This document shows, in pieces, positions 30,779-40,368 of a stretch of 64,000 nucleotides of DNA. A model generated the notes under the pieces. The model worked only from the letters and a program-made list of their open reading frames with translations. It was not told the origin of the DNA and made no database searches. Position 1 is the first letter of the stretch. The number at the start of each line of letters is the position of its first letter. The DNA is taken from the NCBI RefSeq assembly GCF_003058055.1, contig NZ_QBTZ01000001.1:1614501-1678500 (forward strand), read 5' to 3'. The translations under genes were made by a program, and so were the position numbers. The stretch is from Acidovorax sp. 107. GTDB lineage: Bacteria > Pseudomonadota > Gammaproteobacteria > Burkholderiales > Burkholderiaceae_C.

Positions 30779-31687
30779 ATGCACAACCCTCGCCATCCCC
30801 ACGTACTGCCTGTGCGCGATGGAGTCAGCCCCAGTTGCGTGGTGCTGCCGACGCATGGGCAGGGCAGCATGCTGGATTTTTTGGCAGAACGGCTGCCTGC
30901 GGTGCCCCGCGATGAATGGTGCCAGCGCATGGAGGCTGGCGATGTGATCGACGAGCGCGGACAGGCCGTGCTGCCTGTGCGGCCGTTTGAGGGGGGACTG
31001 CGCCTCTACTACTACCGCAGCCTGTCGGCCGAGCCCACCTTGCCGTTCAGCGAAACCGTGGTGTATCAGGACGAGCATCTGGTGGTGGCGGACAAACCGC
31101 ACTTCATGCCGGTCACGCCCTCTGGCCGGTATCTGCACAACACGCTGCTGGTGCGCCTCAAACGCCGTCTGGGGCTGCCAGAGCTGTCGCCGCTGCACCG
31201 GATCGACCGCGATACCGCTGGCTTGGTGATGCTGTCGGTACACCAAGCCACGCGCGGTGCGTACCAGGCGCTGTTCCGCGACCGACAGATCATCAAGCGC
31301 TACGAGGCTGTTGCGCCCTGGCGTGCCGACCTGGTCTTCCCGCGCGACCATCGCAGTCGCGTGGAGGAGAGCCCGCAGTTTTTTCGCATGCAAGAGGCAC
31401 CGGGCGAACCCAACAGCCACACGCATATGCAGGTGCTGGAGACCGACGGTGACTGGGCACGGTATCTGTTGTCGCCCGTCACCGGCAAGCGGCACCAATT
31501 GCGGGTGCACATGGCCGCCCTGGGGCTGCCATTGCGCAACGACGCTTTCTATCCCGTTGTCAATGACCCGCCCGATGGCGATTATTCGCGGCCCCTGCAA
31601 TTGCTGGCCCGGTCTCTCGAGTTTGTGGACCCCGTCACTGGTGAGCACCGCGTGTTTGCAAGCAGGCAGTCGCTGCACCTGCCCTGA
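30779..31687 (+). CDS. RluA-family pseudouridine synthase
   Basis: This 302-residue enzyme would convert uridine to pseudouridine in rRNA or tRNA. The catalytic motif is HRIDRDTAG with the essential Asp; LVVADKPHFMPVTPSGRYL and the TGKRHQLRVHMAALGLP block complete the RluA domain. The N-terminal 80 or so residues (SMLDFLAERLPAVPRDEWCQ, VIDERGQAVLPVRPFEGGL) act like a small RNA-binding lead but are not a classic S4 domain. That points to the RluA/YmfC-like subgroup; the target uridine cannot be told. The ATG at 30779 opens directly before the family-like N-terminus. Confidence 0.87.
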   Translation: MHNPRHPHVLPVRDGVSPSCVVLPTHGQGSMLDFLAERLPAVPRDEWCQRMEAGDVIDERGQAVLPVRPFEGGLRLYYYRSLSAEPTLPFSETVVYQDEHLVVADKPHFMPVTPSGRYLHNTLLVRLKRRLGLPELSPLHRIDRDTAGLVMLSVHQATRGAYQALFRDRQIIKRYEAVAPWRADLVFPRDHRSRVEESPQFFRMQEAPGEPNSHTHMQVLETDGDWARYLLSPVTGKRHQLRVHMAALGLPLRNDAFYPVVNDPPDGDYSRPLQLLARSLEFVDPVTGEHRVFASRQSLHLP

Positions 31688-31885
31688 ACACGCTCGCAAC
31701 CCTGTCGCTATCGGTCAGGGCCTTTCTGCGGCTCGTGAACAGGGCTGTTGCAAGGTGGAAATGGCAAGGGTTTTCCCTATGCTTGAAAAGGCCATTGCAC
31801 TCGCGATGGTTTTGTTTTTGCGCGAGATCGGGTACTTTGGTTCTTTCATATGCACGCCGATGCATAAATTACAGAAAAGCACCAG

Positions 31886-33934
31886 ATGATTTCCTCAAGC
31901 ACCCGCTATTCCATCGCCTTCAAACTCTCCTTGGCGGCGTTGCTCAGTCTGTTGGTGGTTTTGCTGGCCACGATGGGCATCGTCAGTGCCTTGCTCTGGA
32001 ACGATTTCGGCCGTCTGGCACGTGGTGATGCCACGCAGTACGTGGCCCAGGTGCGCACGCTGGTGCAAACCTTCGACGAAACGGCGCAGGAGCAAGCCAA
32101 GCGTGACTTCAGCTTGTTCAAGGCGAATTTCCCGGGCCGGTTCACCGTCGCTGAATCAGCCGGGGCCGACGGCAAGTCAGAAGCAGTGCTGTCGTTCCGG
32201 GGGGCTGCCGTCAATGGTGATTTTGAAGTGGTGGACCGCTTCTCCAAGGACAGCATGGGCGCCGTGGCCACGATTTTTGCGCGCACGGGAGACGATTTCA
32301 TTCGCGTGACCACGTCCCTCAAAAAGCAGGATGGCGAGCGCGCGTACAAGACCCTGCTGGACCGCAAGCACCCCGCCTACGCCCTTGTGAACGAGGGCAA
32401 AACCTACATCGGCCGAGCCGGTCTGTTTGGCCGTGAGTACATGACCGTGTACGAGCCCATCCGCGAGGGCAATCGCACCATTGGTATCTTGTTCATCGGG
32501 TCTGACATGGGAGCCATTCTGGGCAAGCTCGACACCGTGATGGCGGGACAAAAGCTGTTTGCTACGGGGGCCGTGTATGCGGTCAATCTCTCATCGGGCC
32601 CCGCGCGGGGCACTGTTTTTGGATTGCCTGGTGCTGGCAAATCGCTGAAGCTGGATGACAAGGACGACAACGCCAAGGCATGGATGGCGTCGCTGGCTGC
32701 AGTTGAGCCGTCGGGCGATCTGGAGTCCCGTTGGTCACCCCGTCGCAATGGCGAGAGCGATACCGCCACCCGCTACGTGGCGGTCGAACACTACAAACCC
32801 TGGAGCTGGGTGATCGTTGCCGAGGCACCTTTGTCAGAGATGATGAGTGAAGCGCGCGGTGTGCTGACCTGGCTTTGGCTGGGTGTCGTTGTGGCACTCA
32901 CGCTGCTCACGGTCGTGTTGTTGGTCGCAACGCGCCGGCTGGTGGGGGCCCCCGTGCAGCAGCTGAGCAAAGCCCTCGGCTATCTGGCACAGGGGGATCT
33001 CGCGCACGCGGTTTCCGTTCAGTCCCGCGATGAAATCGGTTCTCTGGCCCAGGCCATGGAAGGTTTTCGGGTCCGGTTGGTGGAGAGCCTGGGCACGGTG
33101 CGCACCAGTGCCGACAGCGTATCGGCGGCCAGTACGGAGATTGCGCAGGGCAATCAGGATCTGTCGGGACGGACAGAGGGCCAGGCCAGCGCCCTGGAGC
33201 AGACAGCGGCCAGCATGGAGCAGCTGGGCGCCACCATCCGCCACAACGCTGACAGTGCGGGCCGGGCCAATCAGCTGGCCGTGGGGGCCAGCCGGGTCGC
33301 ACAGCAGGGCGGAGAGGTGGTTTCCAAGGTGGTTCGCACCATGCAGGACATCCACACCAGCAGCCAAAAGATCGCCGACATCATTGGCGTGATCGACGGG
33401 ATCGCCTTTCAGACCAACATCCTGGCGCTCAATGCTGCTGTCGAAGCGGCCCGTGCGGGAGAGCAGGGCCGCGGCTTTGCGGTGGTGGCGGCCGAGGTGC
33501 GCAACCTGGCTCAGCGCACGGCGGCAGAGGCCAAGTCCATCAAGGAGCTGATTGGCGCCAGCAGTGCCATGGTGCAGCAGGGCTCGGCGCTGGCGGACGA
33601 GGCGGGCACCACCATGCAGGAGGTGGTCAGTGCCATCCGGCGCGTGGCGGACATGGTCTCTGAGATCAGTGCGGCCAGTAACGAGCAAACCGCAGGCGTC
33701 GGCCAGGTGGGGGAGGCAGTCACGCAGCTCGACCAGACGACCCAGCAGAACGCTGCGTTGGTAGAGGAAATGGCCGCCGCTGCCAGCAGCCTGCGGGTGC
33801 AGGCCGAGCAGATGGTGACTGCGATTGCTCGATTCAATCTGGGGCAGGATGCATCCTCAGCGCACACACATGCGCCCGCATCGCCACATGCCATGGGGCT
33901 ATCGCCCACGGCACCGCCAAAGCTACAGGGCTAG
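31886..33934 (+). CDS. Methyl-accepting chemotaxis protein with single Cache domain
   Basis: This 682-residue chemoreceptor has a first membrane helix at about residues 10-36 and a periplasmic Cache domain of the sCache_3 type ([60 protein letters not shown]). A second helix ([20 protein letters not shown]) is followed by a HAMP domain and the signalling hairpin. The hairpin tip reads [20 protein letters not shown] and then [20 protein letters not shown]. No CheR-binding pentapeptide is seen at the C-terminus. The ligand is unknown; sCache_3 domains often bind small carboxylates. It stands alone, with a terminator downstream shared with tRNA-Gly. Confidence 0.92.
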   Translation: MISSSTRYSIAFKLSLAALLSLLVVLLATMGIVSALLWNDFGRLARGDATQYVAQVRTLVQTFDETAQEQAKRDFSLFKANFPGRFTVAESAGADGKSEAVLSFRGAAVNGDFEVVDRFSKDSMGAVATIFARTGDDFIRVTTSLKKQDGERAYKTLLDRKHPAYALVNEGKTYIGRAGLFGREYMTVYEPIREGNRTIGILFIGSDMGAILGKLDTVMAGQKLFATGAVYAVNLSSGPARGTVFGLPGAGKSLKLDDKDDNAKAWMASLAAVEPSGDLESRWSPRRNGESDTATRYVAVEHYKPWSWVIVAEAPLSEMMSEARGVLTWLWLGVVVALTLLTVVLLVATRRLVGAPVQQLSKALGYLAQGDLAHAVSVQSRDEIGSLAQAMEGFRVRLVESLGTVRTSADSVSAASTEIAQGNQDLSGRTEGQASALEQTAASMEQLGATIRHNADSAGRANQLAVGASRVAQQGGEVVSKVVRTMQDIHTSSQKIADIIGVIDGIAFQTNILALNAAVEAARAGEQGRGFAVVAAEVRNLAQRTAAEAKSIKELIGASSAMVQQGSALADEAGTTMQEVVSAIRRVADMVSEISAASNEQTAGVGQVGEAVTQLDQTTQQNAALVEEMAAAASSLRVQAEQMVTAIARFNLGQDASSAHTHAPASPHAMGLSPTAPPKLQG

Positions 33935-33966
33935 GGTGCCTCTGCACGAAGGCATCCGCCCATGAA

Positions 33967-34002
33967 AAAACCTGCCATGCATTGCTGCCTGGCAGGTTTT
34001 GT
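33967..34002. terminator. Bidirectional terminator between chemoreceptor gene and tRNA-Gly
   Basis: AACCTGCCA at 33969-33977 pairs with TGGCAGGTT at 33990-33998. A runs precede it and T runs follow, so it can serve both the plus-strand receptor gene and the minus-strand tRNA gene. Confidence 0.7.
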
Positions 34003-34005
34003 ATT

Positions 34006-34079
34006 TGGAGCGGGTGATGGGAATCGAACCCACGTTATTTGCTTGGGAAGCAAGAGTCCTACCATTGAACGACACCCGC
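34006..34079 (-). tRNA. tRNA-Gly (anticodon TCC)
   Basis: On the minus strand the gene begins GCGGGTGTC and ends CACCCGCTCCA, with the CCA encoded. The anticodon stem-loop is CTTGCTTCCCAAGCAAG-like (loop CTTCCCA, anticodon TCC) and the T loop is GTTCGAT. The 74 nucleotides fold into a complete cloverleaf with a seven-pair acceptor stem. Confidence 0.95.
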
Positions 34080-34185
34080 GCAGCCTTGGATTATAGGCAG
34101 CATCTTGGGCGCCGCTTTTCCCCGCCCGGCCGTTGGTTCAAAAATCCGGCAGATCAAGAATCTGTTGAGTGCTGCCGGGTATTTG

Positions 34186-34245
34186 AGTGATTTTGGCTGG
34201 TAGTGCTTATCCAGTATGCGCTAGCAGCTATCAAAAAATGAGTTG
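34186..34245. repeat. Dispersed palindromic repeat, intergenic copy
   Basis: The centre TAGTGCTTATCCAGTATGCG with the following CTAGCAGCTATCAAAAA forms a near-perfect inverted repeat (TAGTGC against GCGCTA) flanked by TTTTGGC on one side and CTATCAAAAA on the other. It lies between tRNA-Gly and gabD. Related sequences occur at 15716-15760 and 43303-43376, and in frame inside alaS and gluQ. I recall the same kind of element as common in Comamonadaceae genomes. Confidence 0.6.
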
Positions 34246-34256
34246 ATCGGAGTGGC

Positions 34257-35747
34257 TCATTTCTGGATGTCCCCCAGGCACAGGTACTTGATCTCCACGT
34301 AGTCGTCCATGCCGTGGTGCGACCCTTCGCGGCCCAGGCCCGACTGCTTGACTCCGCCAAAGGGCACGTGCTCGGTGGCGAGGATGCCGACATTGGCGCC
34401 GACCATGCCGTATTCGAGCGCTTCGGTCACGCGGAAGATGCGGCCCACGTCGCGGCTGTAAAAGTAGCTGGCCAAGCCGAACTCGGTGTTATTGGCAGCA
34501 TCGATGGCTTCTTGCTCGGTCTTGAACTTGAACACGGGGGCGAAGGGGCCAAACGTTTCTTCGCGCGCACATAGCATGTCGGCCGTGGCGTTGGCCACCA
34601 CCGTGGGCTCAAAGAACTGGCCCGAACCCAGGCTGGTCAGACGCTGGCCGCCGGCCACCACCTGGCCGCCCTTGGCGAGTGCATCGTCCACATGGCGCTG
34701 CACCTTGGTGAGTGCAGCTTCCTCGATCAGCGGACCCTGGTTCACACCGGCCTCGAAGCCGTTGCCCACCTTGGCCGTCTTGACCTTGGCCGCGAACTTG
34801 GCCACGAACTCGTCGTACACGCCTTCCTGCACATAGAAGCGGTTGGTGCACACGCAGGTCTGGCCCGCGTTGCGGTACTTGCTGGCAAAGGCGCCTTCTA
34901 CAGCGCTGTCCACATCGGCATCATCGAACACGATGAAGGGTGCGTTGCCGCCCAGCTCCAGCGACATCTTCTTGACCGTGGGCGCCGACTGCGCCATCAG
35001 GATGCGGCCCACCTCGGTGCTGCCGGTGAAGCTGATGTGGCGCACCACGTCGCTCGCGCACAGCACCTTGCCGATGGCGATGGAGTTGTCGCAGTCGGCG
35101 GGCAGGATGTTGAACACGCCAGCCGGGATGCCTGCGCGGATCGCCAGTTCGGCCGCAGCCAGGGCGGTGAGGGGCGTGAGCTCGGCGGGCTTGATGACCA
35201 CGGGGCAGCCTGCGGCCAATGCGGGTGCGACCTTGCGGGTGATCATGGCCAGCGGGAAGTTCCACGGCGTGATGGCCGCGCACACGCCGATGGGCTGCTT
35301 GAGCACCAGAAGGCGGCGGTTGTTGTCGAACTGGGGCAGGGTCTCGCCGTTGATGCGCTTGGCTTCTTCGGCAAACCACTCGACGAAGCTCGCGCCGTAG
35401 GCGACCTCGCCCTTGGCTTCTGGCAGAGGCTTGCCCTGCTCGGCCGTCATGATGCGGCCCAGGTCGTCTTGGTTGGCCATGAGCAGGTCAAACCACTTGC
35501 GCAGGATGATGCTGCGCTCCTTGGCGGTCTTGGTCTTCCAGGGGCCCCAGGCGGCGTTGGCTGCGGCAATGGCGGCCTCCGCATCGGCCGGGCCCAGGTT
35601 GGCCACGTCGGCCAGCTTGAGGCCCGTGGCCGGGTCGTTCACGTCAAAGCGGCTGTTGCCCGCCACCCACTGGCCGTTGATGAGACCGTCGGTTTTGAGC
35701 AGTGTGGGATCGTTGAGCAGGGCGAGGGGCGATGTCTTCATGTCCAT
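34257..35747 (-). CDS. gabD: NAD(P)-dependent succinate-semialdehyde dehydrogenase
   Basis: This enzyme oxidises succinate semialdehyde, the product of GABA transaminase, to succinate. The 496-residue protein has the aldehyde dehydrogenase NAD(P) site (ITPWNFPLAMITRKVAPALA, FTGSTEVGR), the catalytic Glu in SLELGGNAPFIVFDDAD, and the catalytic Cys in FASKYRNAGQTCVCTNRF. The C-terminus has KQSGLGREGSHHGMDDY, typical of GabD. It is the last gene of an operon running gabT, ABC transporter genes, gabD. Two starts are possible, ATG 35747 and ATG 35741. It might also act on related semialdehydes, including that of the nearby hydroxyproline pathway. Confidence 0.93.
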   Translation of the reverse strand: MDMKTSPLALLNDPTLLKTDGLINGQWVAGNSRFDVNDPATGLKLADVANLGPADAEAAIAAANAAWGPWKTKTAKERSIILRKWFDLLMANQDDLGRIMTAEQGKPLPEAKGEVAYGASFVEWFAEEAKRINGETLPQFDNNRRLLVLKQPIGVCAAITPWNFPLAMITRKVAPALAAGCPVVIKPAELTPLTALAAAELAIRAGIPAGVFNILPADCDNSIAIGKVLCASDVVRHISFTGSTEVGRILMAQSAPTVKKMSLELGGNAPFIVFDDADVDSAVEGAFASKYRNAGQTCVCTNRFYVQEGVYDEFVAKFAAKVKTAKVGNGFEAGVNQGPLIEEAALTKVQRHVDDALAKGGQVVAGGQRLTSLGSGQFFEPTVVANATADMLCAREETFGPFAPVFKFKTEQEAIDAANNTEFGLASYFYSRDVGRIFRVTEALEYGMVGANVGILATEHVPFGGVKQSGLGREGSHHGMDDYVEIKYLCLGDIQK

Positions 35748-35937
35748 GGGAGTGCTTCCGGGATAGGTGACGAAACAGAGAGCGAGCAGAAAAGGGAAGG
35801 GGGGCAGGGGCGGCGGTGGGCTGGCGCGTGTCTAGCCAAAGGCTAGCATGGGCAGGGCTGTAGCCTGCGTCGCCAAAGTGGCACCGGCAACAGGGGCATG
35901 GTGCGGGCGCGTGCAAGGTTGAACGCACCCTGCGCTG

Positions 35938-36756
35938 TCATGCGCGCCGGCCCCGCAGCCACTCCAGCGCCAGCAGCAGGCTGGTGGTGAACAGGATGAG
36001 CAGCGTTGCCACCGCCGCAATGGTGGGCGAAATGTTCTCGCGGATGCCGGTGAACATCTGGCGCGGCAGCGTGGCCTGCTCTGCACCCGCCAGGAACAGC
36101 GTGACCACCACTTCGTCGAACGAGGTGGCAAACGCAAACAATGCGCCCGAGATCACGCCCGGTGCAATCACCGGCAGCGTCACGCGAAAGAAGGTGTTCA
36201 GCGGAGTCTCGCCCAGGCTCAGCGACGCGCGCACCAGGTTGTGGTTGAAGCCCGCCAGCGTGGCCAGCACGGTGGTCAGCACGAACGGTGCGCCCAGCGC
36301 TGCGTGCACGATGATGAGGCCCACGTAGCTATCGGCGAGACCTAGCGGCGCAAAGTACAGGTAGGTGGCCACCCCCACCACGATGATGGGCACCACCATG
36401 GGAGCAATCAGGACCGCCATGAGCAGCCCCTTGAAGCGGAAGTCCGCCCGCGACAGGCCCACGGCGGCGAGGGTGCCCAGCACGGTGGCAATCAGCGTGG
36501 CTGCAGGCGCCACGATGAAGCTGTTGCGCGTGGCACGGGCCCATTCGGCCGACTCGAACAGGTTGCGGTACCACTTGAGCGACCAGCCGGGGATGGGGTA
36601 GGCGAGGAAGGAGCTCTCGGAGAACGACAGCGGCACCATCACCAGAATGGGCGCCAGCAGGAACACCAGCACGGCCACGCAAAGAGCGCGCACGGCCCAC
36701 CAGCCGAGCTTGTCGGTCAGGCTGGCGTACAGGGGGAATTGAGGAAGGCGAAACAT
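35938..36756 (-). CDS. ABC transporter permease (PotC-like)
   Basis: The 272-residue protein has six membrane segments, beginning LCVAVLVFLLAPILVMVPLS. The EAA loop reads RASLSLGETPLNTFFRVTLP, with the Gly and the Pro typical of the second permease of spermidine/putrescine-type importers. It follows the first permease by 32 bases in the same operon, between gabT and gabD. GABA or a related omega-amino acid or polyamine is the likely substrate, judged by neighbours. The 190 bases between it and gabD contain no gene. Confidence 0.88.
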   Translation of the reverse strand: MFRLPQFPLYASLTDKLGWWAVRALCVAVLVFLLAPILVMVPLSFSESSFLAYPIPGWSLKWYRNLFESAEWARATRNSFIVAPAATLIATVLGTLAAVGLSRADFRFKGLLMAVLIAPMVVPIIVVGVATYLYFAPLGLADSYVGLIIVHAALGAPFVLTTVLATLAGFNHNLVRASLSLGETPLNTFFRVTLPVIAPGVISGALFAFATSFDEVVVTLFLAGAEQATLPRQMFTGIRENISPTIAAVATLLILFTTSLLLALEWLRGRRA

Positions 36757-36788
36757 GGTGAGCTACTTTCTTTTGCTTCAGTGCGCGA

Positions 36789-38111
36789 TCAGCCCAGACT
36801 CAATTCGGCCTTGCCAATGCGGCGGTACACGCCATACAGCAGCAAGGTAGCGGCCAGCAGCAGGGCGCCCAGCGCGCAGGCCATGCCCCAGTTCACTTCC
36901 ACATTGGTATAGCGGGCGATGTAGTAGCTCAGCATCTGGTCGTCGGCCCCGCCCAGCAGTGCGGGCGTGACGTAATAGCCAATGGCCAGGATGAACACCA
37001 GCAGCGCACCCGCGCCAATGCCGGGGTAGGTTTGCGGCACATACACCCGAAAGAACGCGGCGATGGGCGAGCTGCCCAGCGACACTGCCGCGCGCAGGTA
37101 GGTGGGCGGCACGCTCTTCATCACGCTGTACAGCGGCAGGATCATGAAGGGCAGCAGGATGTGCACCATGGCAATCACCACGCCCGTTCGGTTGAACAGC
37201 AGCGCCAAAGGTTGCTCAATGAGGCCCAGGCCCATGAGGCCGCGGTTGACCAGGCCTTCGGACTGCAGCAGCACGATCCATGCGGCCACGCGCACCAGGA
37301 TGGAGGTCCAGAACGGCACCAGCACCAGGATCATCAGCACATTGGCTGAGCGGGCGGGCAGCGATGCCAACCACCAGGCCAGCGGGTAGCCAACCAGCAG
37401 GCACACCAGCGTGACTACGAGGCTGATGTGGAACGTGCGCAGCAGGATGCCGCCAAAGGCGCGCTGCTCTTCGGGCATGCGCTCGACCTGGCCCAGCGCG
37501 TCGCGCTGCAGGTCCACCGAGGCGAGCAGGTAGTCGGGTGTCCAGCGGGCACCGTTCTTTGCAATGGCCCGCCAGAACGGTGCCTCGCCCCAGCGGGTGT
37601 CCGCGCCCAGCAGGCGCTCCTTGATGGCGTCGGCAGAGCCTTCAAAGGGCAGGTCGCGGTACGCCCCCATCACCATGGAGCGTGCGCCCGGCACCTCGGA
37701 GTTGAGCCGACGCGCCAGGGCGCCAGCGTCCGAGCGGTCGGGCAGACGGGCGAGATCGCCCACCAGCGCGGCGTAAGCCGCAGCCGGTGGTGCGTCGCGC
37801 CGGTCCCAGCCGTCCAGGGCGCGCATGGTGCCCGGCAGCGCGTTGGCCACCTCGGGGTTCTCTACCGCGCGCTGCAGCAGCGCGGCAATGGGCACCAGCA
37901 GCGTGAGCAGCAAGAACACCAGCAAGGGCAGCGTGAGGCTGAACGCCCGCCATTTGCGCCGCACCTCGGCGCGGGCCAGGGCTTTGCGCAGCGCGCCGGG
38001 GGCGTGGCTGTCCTGTGCGCGGAGCGGGGCCAATTCAGGGGCGTTCATGGCGATCACGCCGGAGGGGGCTTGCATGGTGGTGGGCTCTGTCTGCTGCGGG
38101 TGCGGGCTCAT
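36789..38111 (-). CDS. ABC transporter permease (PotB-like) with extended periplasmic loop
   Basis: The 440-residue protein is longer than PotB (about 280). After a first membrane helix (FSLTLPLLVFLLLTLLVPIA, about residues 56-75) comes a hydrophilic stretch of about 145 residues, rich in Asp, Arg and Ala (for example LDGWDRRDAPPAAAYAALVG). The usual permease core follows (LVVTLVCLLVGYPLAWWLA), with the EAA loop RAAVSLGSSPIAAFFRVYVP. Such a loop is seen in some polyamine/opine-type permeases. It is translated in the operon with the substrate-binding and ATPase genes. The start is the first ATG; a second at codon 13 is possible. Confidence 0.86.
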   Translation of the reverse strand: MSPHPQQTEPTTMQAPSGVIAMNAPELAPLRAQDSHAPGALRKALARAEVRRKWRAFSLTLPLLVFLLLTLLVPIAALLQRAVENPEVANALPGTMRALDGWDRRDAPPAAAYAALVGDLARLPDRSDAGALARRLNSEVPGARSMVMGAYRDLPFEGSADAIKERLLGADTRWGEAPFWRAIAKNGARWTPDYLLASVDLQRDALGQVERMPEEQRAFGGILLRTFHISLVVTLVCLLVGYPLAWWLASLPARSANVLMILVLVPFWTSILVRVAAWIVLLQSEGLVNRGLMGLGLIEQPLALLFNRTGVVIAMVHILLPFMILPLYSVMKSVPPTYLRAAVSLGSSPIAAFFRVYVPQTYPGIGAGALLVFILAIGYYVTPALLGGADDQMLSYYIARYTNVEVNWGMACALGALLLAATLLLYGVYRRIGKAELSLG

Positions 38112-38142
38112 GGCTCAGGCGGGCGGGGCGGGCGCAGGCTGA

Positions 38143-39177
38143 TTACTGCGTGGCCCAGGCGGCAAAGCGCTTTTCCAGCGCCTCGCCCTGGTCGGCCCAG
38201 AAGCCCACGCTGAACTGCAGAGCTTCCTTGGCATTGGTGGCCGAGGTGGGCAGGTCGTCCAGCACCTTCTTGTCCAGCGAGGCCAGGGCCTTGGTGTTGG
38301 CGGGGCCGTAGGCAATGTTCTGTGCGTAGGCGGCCTGCTGCGGGGTCTGCATGGTGAAGGCGATGAACTTCACGGCCGCATCCTTGTTGGGCGTGCCCTT
38401 GGGGACGGCCCAGTAGTCCAGGTCGTAGATGCCGCCGGGCCAGTAGATCTTGAGGTTGCGGCCTTCGCGGTTGGCGGCGTCGATGCGGCCGTTGAACACC
38501 GTGGTCAGCGCCACATCGCCTGCCACCAGGAACTGGGGCGCCTGGGCGCCGGCTTCCCACCACTGGATGCTGGGCTTCAGTTCAGTCAGCTTCTTGAAGG
38601 CGCGGTCGGCACCGTCCTTGGTGGCCAGCACCTTGTACACATCGGCAGGCTTCACGCCATCGGCCAGCAGCGCGAATTCGAGGTTGTAGCGCGCGCCCTT
38701 GCGCATGCCGCGCTTGCCGGGGATCTTCTTGGTGTCCCAGAAATCGGCCCAGCTGGTGGGCGGGGTCTTGAGCTTGTCGCCGTTGTAGGCCATGACGGTA
38801 GACCACACAAAGATGCCCACGGCGCATTCATTCACCGCAGCGGGCAGCAGGTCTGCCTTGGGCACGATCTTGCTGTAGTCCAGCTTTTCATACAGGCCTT
38901 CGTCGCAGCCGCGCGCGGCGTCGGGCGATTCGACTTCGACCACGTCCCAGGTCACCTTCTTGGCCTCGACCATGGCCTTGACCTTGGCCTGCTCGCCGTT
39001 GTATTCCACCGCCACGATCTTGTTGCCCGCCTTTTCATAGGGCTCGTAGAACGCCTTCTTCTGTGCGTTGGCGTTGGCACCGCCGAAGTTGACGACGGTG
39101 AGTTGCTGCTGCGCCAGGCTGGGCAGGGCCAGGCAGGCAGACAGGGCAGCGCAGGCGATCAGGCTCTTGTTTTTCAT
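38143..39177 (-). CDS. ABC transporter substrate-binding protein (PotD/PotF-like)
   Basis: The 344-residue protein has a signal peptide (MKNKSLIACAALSACLALPS, cleavage after LAQ). The fold of polyamine-type binding proteins is indicated by QLTVVNFGGANANAQKKAFY at the start of the mature protein, the KVTWDVVEVESPDAARGCDE segment, and PPTSWADFWDTKKIPGKRGM. Near the end VPKGTPNKDAAVKFIAF is typical. It would capture the substrate, probably GABA or a related amine, in the periplasm. The ATG at 39177 is chosen because the signal peptide begins there; the longer frame adds unrelated residues. Confidence 0.9.
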   Translation of the reverse strand: MKNKSLIACAALSACLALPSLAQQQLTVVNFGGANANAQKKAFYEPYEKAGNKIVAVEYNGEQAKVKAMVEAKKVTWDVVEVESPDAARGCDEGLYEKLDYSKIVPKADLLPAAVNECAVGIFVWSTVMAYNGDKLKTPPTSWADFWDTKKIPGKRGMRKGARYNLEFALLADGVKPADVYKVLATKDGADRAFKKLTELKPSIQWWEAGAQAPQFLVAGDVALTTVFNGRIDAANREGRNLKIYWPGGIYDLDYWAVPKGTPNKDAAVKFIAFTMQTPQQAAYAQNIAYGPANTKALASLDKKVLDDLPTSATNAKEALQFSVGFWADQGEALEKRFAAWATQ

Positions 39178-39229
39178 GGTGCGGATTCCTTGGGGTTGAG
39201 GGAAGGGGACGGGGAACAAAAAAACGGGT

Positions 39230-40339
39230 TCAGTGAACGGTGGGCACGGCGTAGATGCGCACGGACTCGGTGGGGAACTCCAGCAGCACCGCATCGCCGG
39301 TTTCGGGGTGCGGGTTGGCGTCCGCGCGGGTCAGTGGCAGCTTGACGGTGGCCTGCGCCTGGCCGGCGCCGATGTCGCACATCAGGCGCAGGTGGTCGCC
39401 GTAGTAGATGGCGCGGGCCACGGTGGCGCGCAGGGCTGGGCCTTGGGGCGCGGCGCTGGCGGCATGCAGCGCAATGCGCTCGGGGCGGATGCAGGCCTCG
39501 GCCGGTGCGCCGGGTGCGAGGTGGTTCACATTGAGGCCGGGCAGGCGCTGGCCATCGGGCAACTGCAGCGCCCACGCCGTACTGCTGCCTTGCAGGGTGC
39601 CGGTGATGACGGTGCTGTCGCCCACAAAGCCCGCCACAAAGCGGTTGGACGGGGTCTCGTACAGCGCCTCCACATCGGCCAGCTGCTGGATGACACCTTC
39701 GTTGAACACGGCCACGCGGTCGCTCATGGTCAGGGCTTCGCCCTGGTCATGGGTCACGTACACAAAGGTCACGCCCAGTTGGCGGTGCAGTTCTTTCAGC
39801 TCGATCTGCATGTGCTCGCGCAGCTGCTTGTCCAGGGCGCCAAGGGGCTCGTCCATCAGCACGAGCTGGGGGTTGAACACCAGGGCGCGGGCCAGCGCCA
39901 CGCGCTGCTGCTGGCCGCCCGACAGGCGCGCGGGCAGGCGGTCGGCCATGCCGGTCAGGCGCACCATGTCCAGCGCCTTCTTCACGCGTTCTGCCTGCTC
40001 GGCCTTGGGCACCTTGCGCACGGTGAGCGGGTAGGCCACGTTCTGCCCCACCGTGAGGTGCGGGAACAGCGCGTAGTTCTGGAACACCATGCCAAAGTTG
40101 CGCTTGTGCGGCGGCGTGCGCGTGATCTGCTTGCCGTCCAGAAGGATGTCGCCAGCGGTGGGTGACTCAAACCCCGCCAGCATCATCAACGTGGTGGTCT
40201 TGCCCGAGCCCGAGGGCCCCAGCAGGCTCAGAAACTCGCCGCGCTGGATGTCCAGGTCCAGCGCGCGCACCACAAGCTGCTCGCCGTCGTAGGTTTTTTG
40301 CACGCCGCTGAAGCGGACCAGGGGTTCTGCGTGGTTCAT
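39230..40339 (-). CDS. ABC transporter ATP-binding protein (PotA-like)
   Basis: The 369-residue ATPase drives the importer made by the three genes downstream. Walker A is LLGPSGSGKTTTLMMLAGFE, the signature is RLSGGQQQRVALARALVF, Walker B is PQLVLMDEPLGALDKQLREH and the switch is VTHDQGEAL. The C-terminal part (about 240-369) is a TOBE domain, as in PotA/FbpC, with EACIRPERIALHA. The ATG at 40339 lies 29 bases after gabT. Its placement directly behind gabT ties the transporter to GABA use. Confidence 0.92.
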   Translation of the reverse strand: MNHAEPLVRFSGVQKTYDGEQLVVRALDLDIQRGEFLSLLGPSGSGKTTTLMMLAGFESPTAGDILLDGKQITRTPPHKRNFGMVFQNYALFPHLTVGQNVAYPLTVRKVPKAEQAERVKKALDMVRLTGMADRLPARLSGGQQQRVALARALVFNPQLVLMDEPLGALDKQLREHMQIELKELHRQLGVTFVYVTHDQGEALTMSDRVAVFNEGVIQQLADVEALYETPSNRFVAGFVGDSTVITGTLQGSSTAWALQLPDGQRLPGLNVNHLAPGAPAEACIRPERIALHAASAAPQGPALRATVARAIYYGDHLRLMCDIGAGQAQATVKLPLTRADANPHPETGDAVLLEFPTESVRIYAVPTVH

Positions 40340-40368
40340 GGTGATGGGGCAATCAAGGGAGAAGGGGT

